From: Gonocerus acuteangulatus
Taxonomy: Eukaryota > Arthropoda > Insecta > Hemiptera > Coreidae
Reading direction: 5' to 3'
Assembly (NCBI GenBank): GCA_946811695.1
Contig: OX328123.1
Location: 42,131,335-42,195,334, forward strand
DNA: 64,000 nucleotides
Part shown: positions 25,991 to 38,353 of the stretch, piece by piece
How positions within the stretch are numbered: the stretch's first letter is position 1
Layout of the letters: each line of letters opens with the position of its first letter
The notes under the pieces: generated by a model
Databases searched by the model: none
The model's input: only the letters and a program-made list of their open reading frames with translations
Told to the model about the DNA's origin: nothing
Translations under genes and position numbers: made by a program

Positions 25991-26700
25991 GAAAGTCCGA
26001 CTCGCAGGAACTGCGTCATCTTAGCGCGTTTTCATTCATATCCATAGTGCCATTAGAAAAGTAATAGAAACACTAATTGATCTTTCGTGGAAAATATACA
26101 GTCAAATGTCCAAGAGAAGTAAAATTTTTAGCGCCACAACAGAAAGCACAACAGCGAAAATTACTCAAGCTCTCTTGCTCTTGGAAACAATATAAATTCT
26201 TATCATTTTCTTATCTTTTTTTTACTAAAATACTCGTCTCCAGTAGCTGAGTGGGGGACCACCACGTGATGTTGGCATAATAAAAGGGTGGCGTTAAAAT
26301 AGGTGATATCCCGTTAAACACGAACACTAAAATGCTCATTTTACTGTTAAATTCGATTAAAAAACAACAGCAACCAATTAAAACGTTTAGTAAACAGAGC
26401 CAAAAACTGTTAAAGGGAACAAAACGAATCATTTCGAAGTTTGAAGCGCTTATTTCTCCGATAGACATGGCCCCGTCGAAATTAACATCAGAACAGTCAC
26501 GTTCCAATTTCCCGATAAATTAAAGAATTGTAGCATTGCAATTAACCATTTAACCAAAATTAAACGTGTTACGAAAAAGCATTGGTTGATAATCAAATTT
26601 CTTTCCATCCGATTGAAAAATGAGGAAAAACATGAGGAACCCCTATAAAAATATTAGAAAAACTGATTTACACTTATATTGACGTAATCCTATTACTTAT
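25991..26700 (+). mobile_element. Helentron-like family 1, 3'-truncated copy
   Basis: It begins AAAGTCCGACTCGCAGGAAC and CATCTTAGCGCG, identical to the 5' end at 41656. It follows the family through the ACCAATTAAAACG and GCGCTTATTTCTCCGAT blocks, then loses similarity before the TA run and hairpin. A short open frame at 26332-26523 lies in the repeat and is not a gene. Confidence 0.65.
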
Positions 26701-27960
26701 TGAGTACATAATATTTTTCTTTTTGATTGATTTCAAAATTTCCTCGTCTTCTTCTTCTGCTTACTGCTCTGCTTCCTCTTCATCCTTTGCACTTGGTTGC
26801 TTTAATATTCGGTTGATTTATCTGATATTAACCTTTATTTTTATTTGGTTTGGGCATTGGACTGTTGAAGTTTCAGCTACAACTAGTCAACACTAAACAG
26901 ATTCTTTTAGTATCTAAAAGGCATGGATATAACTGGGTTTGTGTGCGTGTATGATAAAAACGAATAATAGCATATTTCTTATAGTACATATATGTATATA
27001 TGAAAGCTTTTATGAAATCACTCATGTCCTAAATCACCTACAATATGACTGAATATTATAAGATATTGACTGTTTCTAAGACTTTATATCTTCCTGACAA
27101 TCCATAAAGAATAATTTAACCAAAAAAAACTTTTTCTGAGAAAGGTTCTGAAAAGCTACATATATTTTGTTGCATGTCCATAAAACCGGAGCTAGATAAA
27201 GGGGATTGAGACAGTTTCTTTTTACCTTTACAGAAATCAGTTGGTATATAAAGAGTATGTATTTTGTAAAAACCAAATCCCTTCTGTAGATCTCGGGAAG
27301 GCCTTTGAAGTATTTCTAGAGAAAATGATAAAGAATGCTATGTCAAATTCAAGCTGGCTTCTCAAACAAAAGGTTTTCTCGGGAATCAATGTAAAACCTC
27401 GAGTTTCTCGCTTTCCCTTGGTTCGCTTTTTCTGGTAATTCGCATATCATTCAATCTCGAAAAGGAGAAAATAAAATGCTTTGATAGTGAATAATTTTTG
27501 AGCGGATAATTTCTTAATGCTTCAGGAAATTATTTCACGGAACTCCATTTAAGTAGAGTTCGAAGGAAAACATTGAAACTTAACTACTTAATCCTTCATC
27601 GGGCGCAATGGTTCTATTGGGGCGGGTGGGTGGATTTCAAGGTACCTCCGTCCCATCCCGCAACACAAAGTGCTCCTCTCCCCAGTACCATCCTAGGTTG
27701 GTCCCGTCTAAACGGCATCCCCCTTTAATTATCTGTCATATTGCTTGGGAAGAGGATACAGCGTCGCCGCAGAGTGGACCCAAATAATGAGAAAAATATA
27801 TTTTATGGAATATTCACAAACTTCAATATTTGTGACGGGATCAGGCGCAATCGTTGTCTGTCCAGAAAGTGAAAATGGTAACGGCTGACTTTATAAACAA
27901 ATAAATAACGAAAGCATATTAGGAGAAATTAAAAGAGACGAGCGGTAGAATCTGAGCTAT
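26701..27960. other. Non-coding DNA
   Basis: There is no supported gene. 27600-27780 is relatively GC-rich (many CCC and GGG runs) but has no bounded structure that I can identify. Confidence 0.45.
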
Positions 27961-28848
27961 TTAACCTTCCTAGGACTGAGTGGGGTGATCCCGCACCCCA
28001 TGGCTCGTTTTTTGCTTGCCATTTTTATAAATTTAAAGATATCCATTAGTCCTTCTATGAGTTTTCTTCAGCAAGCGTCTTGATCCTAAGGATCAAAAAA
28101 TAAATAGAAAAACTAAATGAACTTCATGATATTTGAACAAATTTGGCTAAAAACAGGCCTGGGGTTTAGTATAATTTCGTAGTATAATTTAGTTCAGGAT
28201 AATTAATCTCTTTTGTTTTGTTTTTTAAAGCTTTCAAATTACTTTTTCTTAGTAGTAAATTGATTCAGTAACATTAACTTAATCATTTAAAAATCGTAGT
28301 GTTAATGTGGTTCAATTTCTTTCAACATCGAAGAAAATCATGAACCCAAGAAGACTCCAACGTCGACTGCTACAGAAACTGGGGCCAAAAGTATGGAAAG
28401 ATGCTACTTGTCTCCTCGAAAAATCTATTCCAAAGTAAGAAAAAAGTGTAATAACTGTGGACAATTTATGTGTCCAAAAGATACGAAAAATAATCCATTA
28501 TGTATAAATTGTACAAATGTTGAAAATTAACAATTTTTTTTTAATTCTATTTTTTTTTAAATATTTTTTTCTTTAATGTTTTTTTATAAATATAAAAGTA
28601 AATTTATTTTATTACTATTATTTTTTTTTTGTAATTCAATAATTTTTATGATGAAAATGTACAAATTTATTAAAAAAAAAAATGTATTAATAAATAAACA
28701 AAAAATATTTTATATTTGTTTTAATTTTATTTTTTTATCTACAATATATCTAAATATTAAATACATTAAAGAAAAAATTATTAATTGTGATTTAGTAAGT
28801 AAAATTGAAATTTAAAGTTGGGGTGCGAGCGCACCCCACTCAGTCGGA
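27961..28848 (+). mobile_element. piggyBac element, internally deleted
   Basis: The left end is TTAACCTTCCTAGGACTGAG followed by TGGGGTG. The right end carries the inverted form (CGCACCCCACTCAGTC) at about 28829-28845, but the outer bases and the right TTAA are not recognisable. Inside is only the C-terminal zinc domain of a transposase. Confidence 0.65.
28318..28530 (+). pseudogene. piggyBac transposase, C-terminal cysteine-rich domain
   Basis: The frame is open for about 71 codons and ends in TAA at 28530. It contains ERCYLSPRK, then KKCNNCGQFMCPKD and PLCINCTN, that is, the closely spaced CxxC-type cysteines of the zinc domain that piggyBac transposases use to bind their own ends. A Lys/Thr linker precedes it. 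The catalytic DDD core is absent upstream, so this is a remnant inside a deletion derivative and has no start codon of its own that I would trust. Confidence 0.75.
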
Positions 28849-31374
28849 CTCCGCTCCTGGGGCATGGAAGGTATTGCGGGTTGCCTCCTCGGAAGGATGG
28901 ATGGATGGATTGGGCTTTAGGGCAAACAGCTTCCAGTGCATCATTGCCCGATCTCATTTATGTCACACTCACGTTTGTATTTTCTCGGAAAACATATACT
29001 TATGGTTTACAGTTATTATTATTTATTTCCTTTCTTTATTTTTTTACTAGTATAAAAACTTCTTCTATTTGAATGAATCGTATTTATTTAGATATACACA
29101 AACACACGCATTTACGCATTATGTTCTTTTTTTTTTTTTTTCTTATATTTCGTTGTATAATTCAACTTCTTTCAGAAAACTTATTATTTTATCCAGCATA
29201 TTTGCATTGTCTGCTAATGCCTCTCGGAAGGGTTTAGAGTGTTTTTCAAGTTCACTGATAGCCACAGGATAGAATTTTCTTGGGTAATTTTTTTTTTTTT
29301 TTTTTGTGGTCTTAACATTACTATTTCTTCTATGTTTTGTAATCTTACTTCATTCATAATACCCTTTTTGCACATTTTATTACCGAGTACATCCGAGGCT
29401 TAGCGTAGCTGAGGAAGAGATAATCTGTATATAGAGGGAGGGAAGGTTTTAGAGAACGAGTCGCAGAGGAGCTGATCCGGATTAAAACGAGCCGTTAGCG
29501 TGTTTCGAGCCTAATTGAGTGCTGATTTTGGTAGCGATGTGCTGAGAGCGTGAAAAGCAGACTTTGAGTTATTGCAGTTATGAGCGTACATCATCCTCTC
29601 TCAAGTCCAACCCATAGCACATTAGCTTGTCAACACAGGATCCATGTTTCCTTCCTCTTACCTTATACATATATTACATACATTCAAAAAATCGTAAACA
29701 ATTATATTAATAAGTGCATGCTTTAAAAGTGTTTAACATAATATGTTTTTAAAGTGACAAAACTCAAAAATTGGTTTTATTCATACCGTCATAGTTATGA
29801 CTGTGAAACACATGGTAAATATATCTATCAACCTTAAAAACTTTATTTTTGACCAAGAATATTTTTTGTTGTTTTTTTTTTGGGGAGGGGGAGGGAAGAG
29901 GTGGGAGGGTGGAGGGGGTGAAAGATAAAACATTTACTTTTAATGATTTTTATATATACATTATGAAAGAATGCCTATTCACAATTGTGTTGTAGTTTTT
30001 TTCGTTTTTCTCGGAAACGAGGCAAAAACGAGAAAAATGCCAAAGATCTTTTTTTCTTTCTTTTTTCATCCTGCATCGATTCGAAGTTTTGCCGTTTATT
30101 TTGGGGTCACCCTGTATATACATACATAAACACATCTTATAAACCAAGAGCCTTCGAGCCTTCACTCTTTCGCTGTATATGTGTATTTAAAGCGATAATA
30201 AATATCATTTACTGAAGAAAATATTAAAAAAAAATGTCCAGTTTCATAATTGAGAAACATCTTTTTCCAGTTAGTAAATTATTTACTTTCTCGGAATTGG
30301 AATTTAATATCGTTTGATAGCTCGTCAAACATGTTAAAATTTAACATGTGTCAGAACCACCACGTTCCTGAGCCTTCACTCATGTAGTCTTCAATTCTGT
30401 TGGCTCTTTGAATTGTAATTCCTGACCTTAATGAATTTATTAAAACTAAATTCTATAGGAGGCTATTAAGAGGCGTTTTAATCCATAAACAGTCCCACGA
30501 AGAATGTTTGTATTAAGAAAGTTTCCGGGGCTGCATAACAAAATTACTATCTGCTTTCACTATTTTTTTCTCTCTTATAAATATATATACACACACATTT
30601 TTGATGTGAATATACGAGTAATTACATATTACAGATCTTATTTTTTTTTTATTTTTTTTTTTTTTTACAATTTCATTCTTTTTTGTGGCTTCGTCGTGTC
30701 AATTTATTAAACAGATATATAAAATAGATTGTTTTTTTATTATGTAAAAACTAATTTCACAAGACGTTACATTCCCTTATCATCGTGATTTTTTCCCTGA
30801 AAAATTTAGCTTACTCTTTAAAACCATTGTGTTTTTTTTTAAAAAAAAATAGTTAAAAATATTTCTATAATTAACAAATGCTGAACAATTTGTATTAATT
30901 TTTTCCCAACAGATCAATTAGTTACTTAGGCTATAATCATTACTATTTTTTTTTTATTTTTTTGACTCATGAAAAGATTAATTTATAACTTAACAATCCC
31001 ACACACCTAGCTAATATTTTTTTAAAATTAATAATAATATTGGAGTTATTCTATTTCTTATAATAAACTTTATAGGTTTCATTAAAATAATATTAATCCT
31101 AAGTATTTTACTTATATTTCTGCCATTGAAAAGCTACTTCTGGTATTTTAGATTTTAAGGTATAGCTAAAATTTCCTTTTTATTTTCCCTTTGCCTCCCT
31201 TGTAGTGTAACTGATAGGGAAAGGATCCCCAGATGCCCGGGAATGGCAGGCTGGTTCTATAGAAGAGGGCACAGGACGTGACCAGCTTCAAGAGTGCCAT
31301 CCACCTCCATCTCGGCCACTCTCCTCTTAGCGCGTTTCTTCCCTATCTATAGGGAGCAAAGTCAACTAGGAAGC

Positions 31375-31419
<45 letters not shown>

Positions 31420-31987
31420 GTGTGTGTACTAATATTAATGAATCTGATAAGATTCAGCACTAGGCACAGGGAATATTAGTTATATGGGTGTTGATGAAAA
31501 TATAAAGATATACAGTGGGGGCATTTTCACCATTTCTTTATTTGATGTCAAACAATAGAGCAATATCGTACACATTGCATATATTTCGATTTATATTTAC
31601 GGTTGCCTGGTTATTAAGAGTAAGAAATAAAATAGCAAAGGAATTCATATCTGACTATCTTGTAAAACTGATTAGATAACTTGGCAAACAGCAAGGTATT
31701 CTGCCACATCTTTCTAGAGAGAAATACAGAAAATTAATTGAAGAAGTCATTAGTGCCATTGGAAATGTCAGAGTGCAAAAACAAAAAAGGTTACTTTTAT
31801 TGTCACTTAATGAGCTATCGAGCTTATTCCCGTCAGAAAGTTCGATCCTCTTCATATTTTTAGAAAATTTTAATACTATCTCATGAAATTTATATATACT
31901 TATTTTTGTTCTATTACACTTTGTTCTAATAATATTTAGTATTTAACATTACAATGTCAATTAATTATCATTAAGTTATGTGTGTGT
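28849..31987. other. AT-rich non-coding DNA
   Basis: I see no gene. Several T-runs (29127, 29288, 29872, 30650) and a short (TA)n followed by (TG)n at 31381-31428 occur. 29400-29600 is more GC-rich and has no convincing open frame or repeat match within this window. Confidence 0.45.
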
Positions 31988-32290
31988 ACAATGTAATTTT
32001 AGCCCAACTTTGATGGCCTGTAACTCTGGAAACAGTTGAGTCTCAGTCGCCAAATTTGTCAAAAATATGTAGTTAAACTTTTCTAAATATTTGATTTTGT
32101 GGTAATAGCGAAGATTACTGATTGCATAATTAACATTTTGTTCATTTTAAATACTAGGTAAATCCATTTATACTATGAATTGTCACTAAATGTTGTGTGA
32201 GCATATCGTAATTTTAGCCCAACTTTGATGTACTGTAAGGTTGATAACCAGTTGAGTCTCAGTGACCAAATTGATATCATTTGTTAATGT
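31988..32290 (+). repeat. Two tandem copies of a unit of about 190 bp
   Basis: The block GTAATTTTAGCCCAACTTTG, followed later by CAGTTGAGTCTCAGT, occurs at about 31993 and again at about 32210. The spacers are diverged. Confidence 0.75.
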
Positions 32291-32410
32291 CATAAAGAGG
32301 TCATCTGTATAAATTTCATAATTTTTGACTCAGGCCTTTTAGAGATATTGTACTTCAAACATCGCAAAAAATACGATTATGGCAAACTTTGAAACTTTAT
32401 ATAAAAAAAA

Positions 32411-32460
32411 AAAAGTCCGACTCGCAGGAACTGCGTCATCTTAGCGCGATTCCTACATCT
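32411..32460 (+). mobile_element. Helentron-like family 1, isolated 5' end
   Basis: Only the first 45-50 bp of the family are present (AAAAAGTCCGACTCGCAGG, CATCTTAGCGCG). The sequence then diverges completely. Confidence 0.6.
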
Positions 32461-33639
32461 TGAAGAAATGGAATAGATTAGGCATCACAAAAAATAACAG
32501 GAAACTGACAGTAGCCAACTTACACTGAATAATACGGATAATTCTTAATCCTCATCTATCTATATATATAAAAATCACGTGTCTGTCTGTTTGTCTGTTT
32601 TTCTGTTTGTCTGTTTGTTTGTTCCTTATACAAATCCACACCGTTTGTCTGATATTGACCAAACTTCGCACATAGATACGTCTTGATCCGGGAAATCTCG
32701 TAGTCTAGCTCAAAATCTTCTAGGATTCACAGTTCGGGAGTTACGCCTTCGAAAATGTCATTTATGAAGGAGTAAATTCTCCGAAATAGCCATTTTCTTC
32801 CAGTGTTGCAACTTCTTCAAAGAAGAACGGCAATATAGATGGAACTTAGCAAGCCAACAAAACTCTTCTTTTTTTTTTAAGTTTTACTTTCTTTTTGTTT
32901 TTGTTTTACTTTTTTTTAAGTTATACTTATTTTTAGAGTTTTATTTTAACTTCTTTTAAAGTTTTACCTATTCTCAAAATAGCCTTATATTCTCAGAATT
33001 TGGAGAAAAATCATATTTCTGTTTAAGAAGTATATAACAAGTAGTAAGACAACACTGGGCTCCTAGATGTTATTCAGTTTTGCGACAGAATTAAGCTTGA
33101 AAATACATTTAAACGGTTTAAGTTTTTAACAAATCTTTTTTGAAACATTTCGTTAAAACTTTGTTCTAAAACATTTCAGTTTTAACCTTTGTTTGTTTAA
33201 TTAGAAATTACAATTTAAATTACATTATGTGTGCAAACGTGTGTATCAAACTTTTTTAACTTTGAACTTTTTTAAGTTTGAACATTTTTTAAGTCTACCT
33301 TTTAGCCTTTTAAGTCTATCTTAAAGTAATAAAAAGTAAATATATCGTATAACATAAATTTATTTCTGTAGGACAACACTGGGCTTAGAAGCCATTTTTC
33401 TTTTGCTATAAAACGTATGTTTTAAGCTTGAACATTTTTTCTTTTTTTAGCCTTAGTTTTTATATCTAACATTCATACATCTAACTTTTTAAGTTTCATG
33501 AAACTTTTTTAAGTGTCTGCAAACTTTTTAAGTTTTCAAACGTGCGTTAATCAAACTTCACAAAGTTTGCAAAAGTGTCTGTATCAAACTTTTAGTTATG
33601 CCATACATGGTGTTAATATAGAATATAGAAGTGTTTAAT

Positions 33640-34363
33640 TGCTTGGAAAATTAACCAATAAGAGAATTAAAATTATGAGATGTGACAATGGTAAGGGATA
33701 TTTAAATAGTATGATTTATGCTTTTACAAAGAATAAGAGTACCTAAATTAATCCATGCCCTCATACATTCACAAATTAAAGGGAACTGCTGACCAATTTT
33801 TTAGAACAATTATGAATATATGTCATTGTTTACTGGCAGAATTTATTGTTGTAAAAAAGTTTTGGCCAAAAATTGTTTGTGGAGCAACTTATTTGAAAAA
33901 TCGTACTTTAGCTAAAACCATTGAGAATAAAACATCCTATAAAATATATTTGGAAAGAAACCAGATGTTTCTAAGTTACGTTTATATGGTAGTAAAGTTG
34001 TTCTTAAGAAACCAGAACAAATAACGACTTAAATGGGGTAAGAAGGTGAATATTTGCATTTTAATCCGTTATAGTGAAGCTTGGGAGTACTTTTGAATAA
34101 TAAAATCATAGTCACTATGCATGTTGATGATGATTAGTTAATAGTTAGGTTAGTGGGAACTGATGAAAAATTTTAATGAAGAAAGGGAACCGGACTTGAT
34201 TTATTTTTAGATGAAAGCCTTGGATAAATACAAATGTATAGTTTTAAACAAAATAATACTTGGGATTTAGTTGAAAATAAGAAAGTTGTAAATGCAAAAT
34301 GTTGACCAGTTGGACATAGAGACTGCATTCTTAAATGGTAAAATCAATTCGGAAGTGTATATT
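33640..34363 (+). pseudogene. Copia-type LTR retrotransposon pol remnant
   Basis: Conceptual translation gives RCDNGKGYLNS (integrase core), then TIMNICHCLLAEFIVVKKFW, ATYLKNRTLAKTIENKTSY (the segment after the third catalytic residue), and further on QLDIETAFLNGKINSEVY, the first RT block of Copia polyproteins. Integrase upstream of RT is the Ty1/copia order. Many stops and several frameshifts separate the pieces and no LTRs are visible. The fragment ends where the foldback at 34363 begins. Confidence 0.8.
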
Positions 34364-34440
34364 TGAGGAGATTGGTATCAAAGTTGGACAACTCCATTTT
34401 TTTTCAATTGAAAAAAATGGAGTTGTCTAACATTTGAGTC
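34363..34440. mobile_element. Minimal foldback related to the 56.8-kb transposon
   Basis: GAGGAGATTGGTATCAAAG leads into GTTGGACAACTCCA and T8, a 4-bp turn, and then the mirror GGAGTTGTCTAAC. The outer part matches the terminal repeat of the element at 56827-58284, so this looks like two ends fused head to head with the interior lost. Confidence 0.7.
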
Positions 34441-35633
34441 AAATGAATATATTGGAGACATGCTCAAAAACTCATTGTGTAAAGAAACATTTGAGAAATT
34501 CAGAAATATGTTAAATTTGATATTTTATATTTCACATATTGTTCATACTTCCTGCCTTAGGGAGGAACATTTTTGTCGGTTATACAATTTATAATGTGAA
34601 GTGATGTACATCTTGCTGTTTGTGTATGTAATAAATTAATATGAACTTGACATGCTTTTATGAATCTCCCACACTTTTACTACTTTTAAATAATTTCTTA
34701 TCTCAACAATTTTAATTATAAAAAGGGTCAAAAGGCACATTTAATTTTAAAAAATATGGTAGTAATACCCATTATGAATAACTCGTACAAGGAATCAATT
34801 ACATTCTCTTCTAGATTTATACCAAAAATATTTACTTTATTATCATAAATTATTCCTCCAAGCCCTCAATCTTAGAACCTTTAAAAAAATATGTTCCATT
34901 AAGGAGAAGGCAGCAACCATGGAGTTTTATATCATTTTTATTGTTTCATAACGTTTTGTCCATCGCAAGCCTAACTTAATTTCACTTTTAATATTTAAAT
35001 TTATATCATTTTAATTTGCTGTCATGGAATTGTCTTTAAACCATTTCCTTCTTATTAAAATGAATTCTTTCATTTATCCCCCCCCCCCAGGTCAATTGAA
35101 TTTTCCATGCAATTTTCTATTAATCTAAATATGCCAAGCCTCTTTATTATTGACATATTTACACCCAGCTGTTTTATTACATTTTTATATCTGCTTTCTT
35201 TTGTCTGAGATATTTATATCCTCTGACTACTCCATTATTTAAATACGCTTGCAATTTGAGCACAATATTGTTGCAAAATCAAAAAAAAAAAAAAAAAAAG
35301 GCCACGAGGACCCTTAATTCATTGTTGTCTATAGCTGCAACAAAAATATCTAAATTTGTTTTTCTTAGATACCCCTATTTCCTATGACAAAAGGGCTATC
35401 CTTAAAGAAGAGCTCATAAACCTTAGGAATTGAAAGAGAAGCTTTAATATAACGGAAAATGTCAACAACAAAATGTGAAAGTTTATTTGGAACAAAAAGT
35501 TTTTAATACTTTCCTTTTGGCTCAATTAACATAAATCCTGCATCAATTACTTTTTCAATCATAGAAAGAAAAACCTTAGTTACAGATTATTACATGAAAA
35601 GGTATAGAACATAACATATTAATATTATAAGTA

Positions 35634-36376
35634 AAGATGGAATGGTTGGGATTCGGCTAAATAAACCTCAATATGATTTTGTTTTAAAAAATCTATATTT
35701 CGGATGTTTTGGCTACTGATTGGTAGCCTTCGTCAGCTAAAATGACAAAAAAAGAAATTAATACAGAAACCAAAAAAAGTTTATAATTGTGATAGGTAAC
35801 AGAACTAAAAATACAATTAAGATATAAAAGAACATATTGTCTTAAATTCTTAGAATGAGTAGAATGAAAAAGTAAATAGGTACAATAATTGATTTTAATA
35901 GTAATTAGTAACATTAATTGATTTTACAAAGAAATATGAAACTACATACCAATGACAAATATAGTAGCTAATAGTAACATTAATTAATTTTACAAAGAAA
36001 TAAGATACTAACCTAGCTACTATATTTGTCATTGGTATGTAGTTTCATATTTCTTTGTAAAATCAATTAATGTTACTAATTACTATTAAAATCAATTATT
36101 GTACCTATTTACTTTTTCATTCTAAGAATTTAAGACGATATGTTCTTTTATAAGTTAATTGTATTTTTAGTTCTGTTACCTATCACAATTATAAACTTTT
36201 TTTGGTTTCTGTATTAATTTCTTTTTTTGTAATTTTAGCTGACGAAGGCTACCAATCAGTAGACAAAACGTCCGAAATATAGATTTTTTAAAACAAAATC
36301 ATATTGAGGCTTATTTAGCCGAATCCCAACCATTCCATCTTTGCTTATCACCTTGACGGCTAACTATCTAATCATC
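35634..36376. mobile_element. Penelope-like palindrome, family A, copy 1
   Basis: Arms of roughly 300 bp or more mirror each other from GATGGAATGGTTGGGATTCG on the left to its complement before 36345 on the right. Each arm contains the hammerhead-like segment CTGACGA + GGCTAC...GTAGCC, but the following GAAA is AAAA in both, so the ribozyme core is broken. The right arm extends into CTATCTAATCATCA, also found at the outer edge of the second copy at 55737. Confidence 0.75.
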
Positions 36377-37120
36377 ATTATTAATATTATATTTAAAAAA
36401 AACAAAAACAATACAAATAAAGAATAGTTTCAGTTATACTAGATTAAAACTTATAACTAAGTAAGAATGACCTTAATTAAATGCTTCATTTTGTTGCTGT
36501 TTTTTAATATATATTTATATATGGACCACACATTATTTTCTTTAAAAAATTATAAACACGTAGTTTGGTTAGGATTTTCTTTAAAGTGGTACTACAATTA
36601 CATGATTCCAGTATACTTTTTAAAATAAGGGTTAATTTATTTTCCACCCCACATTCAGTGAAAATTTGAAAAATAATTTTTTTAACTGAGCTCTGAACTT
36701 ATAAACTTACTTTCTCATAATTTGAACAAGTGTCATATAATCATTCATTTTAATATATAATATAAAGTTTTATATCATTTTTATTGTTTCATAACGTTTT
36801 GTCCATCGCAAGCCTAACTTAATTTCACTTTTAATATTTAAGTTTATATCATTTTAATTTGCTGTTATGGAATTGTCTTTAAACCATTTCCTTCTTATTA
36901 AAATGAATTCTTTCATTTATCCCCCCCCAGGTGAATTGAATTTTCCATGCAATTTTCTATTAATCTAAATATGCCAAGCCTCTTTATTATTGACATATTT
37001 ACACCCAGCAGTTTTATTATATTTTTATATCTGCTTTCTTTTGTCTGAGATATTTATATCCTCTGACTACTCCATTATTTAAATACGCTTGCAATTTGAG
37101 CACAATTTTGTTGCAAAATC

Positions 37121-37153
<33 letters not shown>

Positions 37154-37160
37154 CGAGGAC

Positions 37161-37541
37161 CCTAAGTGGCAGATACTATAGAGGAATCTGATTCATGACT
37201 GTACAGCACACTAGGGAGATAGTGTGGTCAGTACTATGCTCCAGCCGCCTGATTTTCCCCTAGGCTGCTTCGACACCTCAAGCCATTAGCACCCAGGGTA
37301 TCCATTGGTAAATTTATTAAAGGCTGGGTTGACCTAGGGACTGCCAGTGAGGCCAAATTCAACCCAAGAACGAAGACATTAGAAGAAAAAATCTTTATTG
37401 TTTGCTCGAGATTCGATCTCAGGTGCTCCAGTTTATTAGTCCAGTGCTCTACCACTGAGCTAACCTCGACCCCTCGCCAAATCAAATTAATCCCCCTTTA
37501 ATTTATTTAGTATAAGTCCTTATTGAAATTCCCAAATAGCT
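37161..37541 (-). mobile_element. tRNA-derived SINE in copy 2 of the tandem unit
   Basis: On the minus strand the head carries a canonical A box (TTAGCTCAGTGGTAGAGC) and a B-box-like GAGATCGAATCTC. The body contains CCCTGGGTGCTAATGGC, which recalls the tail of the other SINEs. It is absent from copy 1 of the duplication at the equivalent point (CCACGAGGACCCT then TAATTCATTG), which gives an empty site. Confidence 0.7.
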
Positions 37542-38234
37542 TTAATTCATTGTTGTCTATAGCTGCAACAAAAATATCTAAATTTGTTTTTCTTAGATAC
37601 CCCTATTTCCTATGACAAAAGGGCTATCCTTAAAGGAGAGCTAATAAACCTTAAGATTTGAAAGAGAAGCTTTAATATAATGGAAAATGTCAACAACAAA
37701 ATGTGAAAGTTTATTTGGAACAAAAAGTTTTTAATACTTTCCTTTTGGCTCAATTAACATAAATCCTGCATCAATTACTTTTTCAATCATAGAAAGAAAA
37801 ACCTTAGTTACAGATTATTACATGAAAAGGTATAGAACATAACATATTAATATTATATTTAAAAAAACAAAAACAATACAAATAAAAAATAGTTTCAGTT
37901 ATACTAGATTAAAACTTATAACTAAGTAAGTATAACCTTAATTAAATGCTTCATTTTGTTGCTATTTTTTAATATATATTTATATATGGACCACACATTA
38001 TTTTCTTTAAAAAATTATACACAGGTAGTTTGGTTAGGATTTTCTTTAAAGTGGTACTACAATTACATGATTCCAGTATACTTTTTAAAATAAGGGTTAA
38101 TTTATTTTCCACCCCACATTCAGTGAAAATTTGAAAAATAATTTTTTTAACTGAGCTCTCAACTTATAAACTTACTTTCTCATAATTTGAACAAGTGTCA
38201 TATAATCATTCATTTTAATATATAATATAAAGTA

Positions 38235-38353
38235 GGAGTACCATGACATGCTGGGTAACAGGTATTTAATATGAAACATGTGTAGCATGCCACACCCGGT
38301 AACACCTATTTAATATAAAGTAGGTGTAGCATGGCACACCGGGTAACAGCTAG
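38235..38353 (+). repeat. Three stacked Helitron 3'-terminator-like hairpins
   Basis: Three units of about 44 bp each have the form GTGTAGCATG-CACACC-GGGTAACA. Only the last ends in CTAG|T; the first two end in GGTA and CCTA and their hairpins are mutated. They form the 3' boundary of H1. Confidence 0.75.

Larger units (their letters stand above)
34923..38232 (+). repeat. Recent tandem duplication of a 1.1-kb unit, each copy carrying its own insertion
   Basis: 34923-36775 and 36776-38232 share over 95% of bases by eye, from AGTTTTATATCATTTTTATT to AATATATAATATAAAG. Copy 1 is interrupted at about 35634-36376 by a Penelope palindrome. Copy 2 is interrupted at about 37161-37541 by a SINE. Without the inserts both units are about 1.1 kb. 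No protein is encoded. Confidence 0.85.
32559..38353 (+). mobile_element. Helitron H1, 5.8 kb, composite
   Basis: The 5' end is A|TCTATATATATAAAAATCAC and the 3' end is ACCGGGTAACAGCTAG|T, preceded by a hairpin (GGTGTAGCATGGCACACC). TC...CTRR ends between host A and T are diagnostic of Helitrons, rolling-circle transposons. The same ends bound 38568-40020 and 44187-44581. H1 has no Rep/helicase gene. Its interior holds Copia debris, a small foldback, a 1.1-kb tandem duplication, a Penelope palindrome and a SINE. It could be one element that captured or received these, or a 5' end and a 3' end of different copies; I favour one composite element. Confidence 0.6.

Noticed and set aside
35634..36300. 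Active hammerhead ribozymes in the palindrome arms
   Set aside because: Both arms have AAAA where the invariant GAAA is required, and one arm also has a broken stem II.
37385..37480. A second tRNA gene on the minus strand
   Set aside because: The tRNA-like head continues into a SINE body, and the segment is missing from the sister tandem unit.
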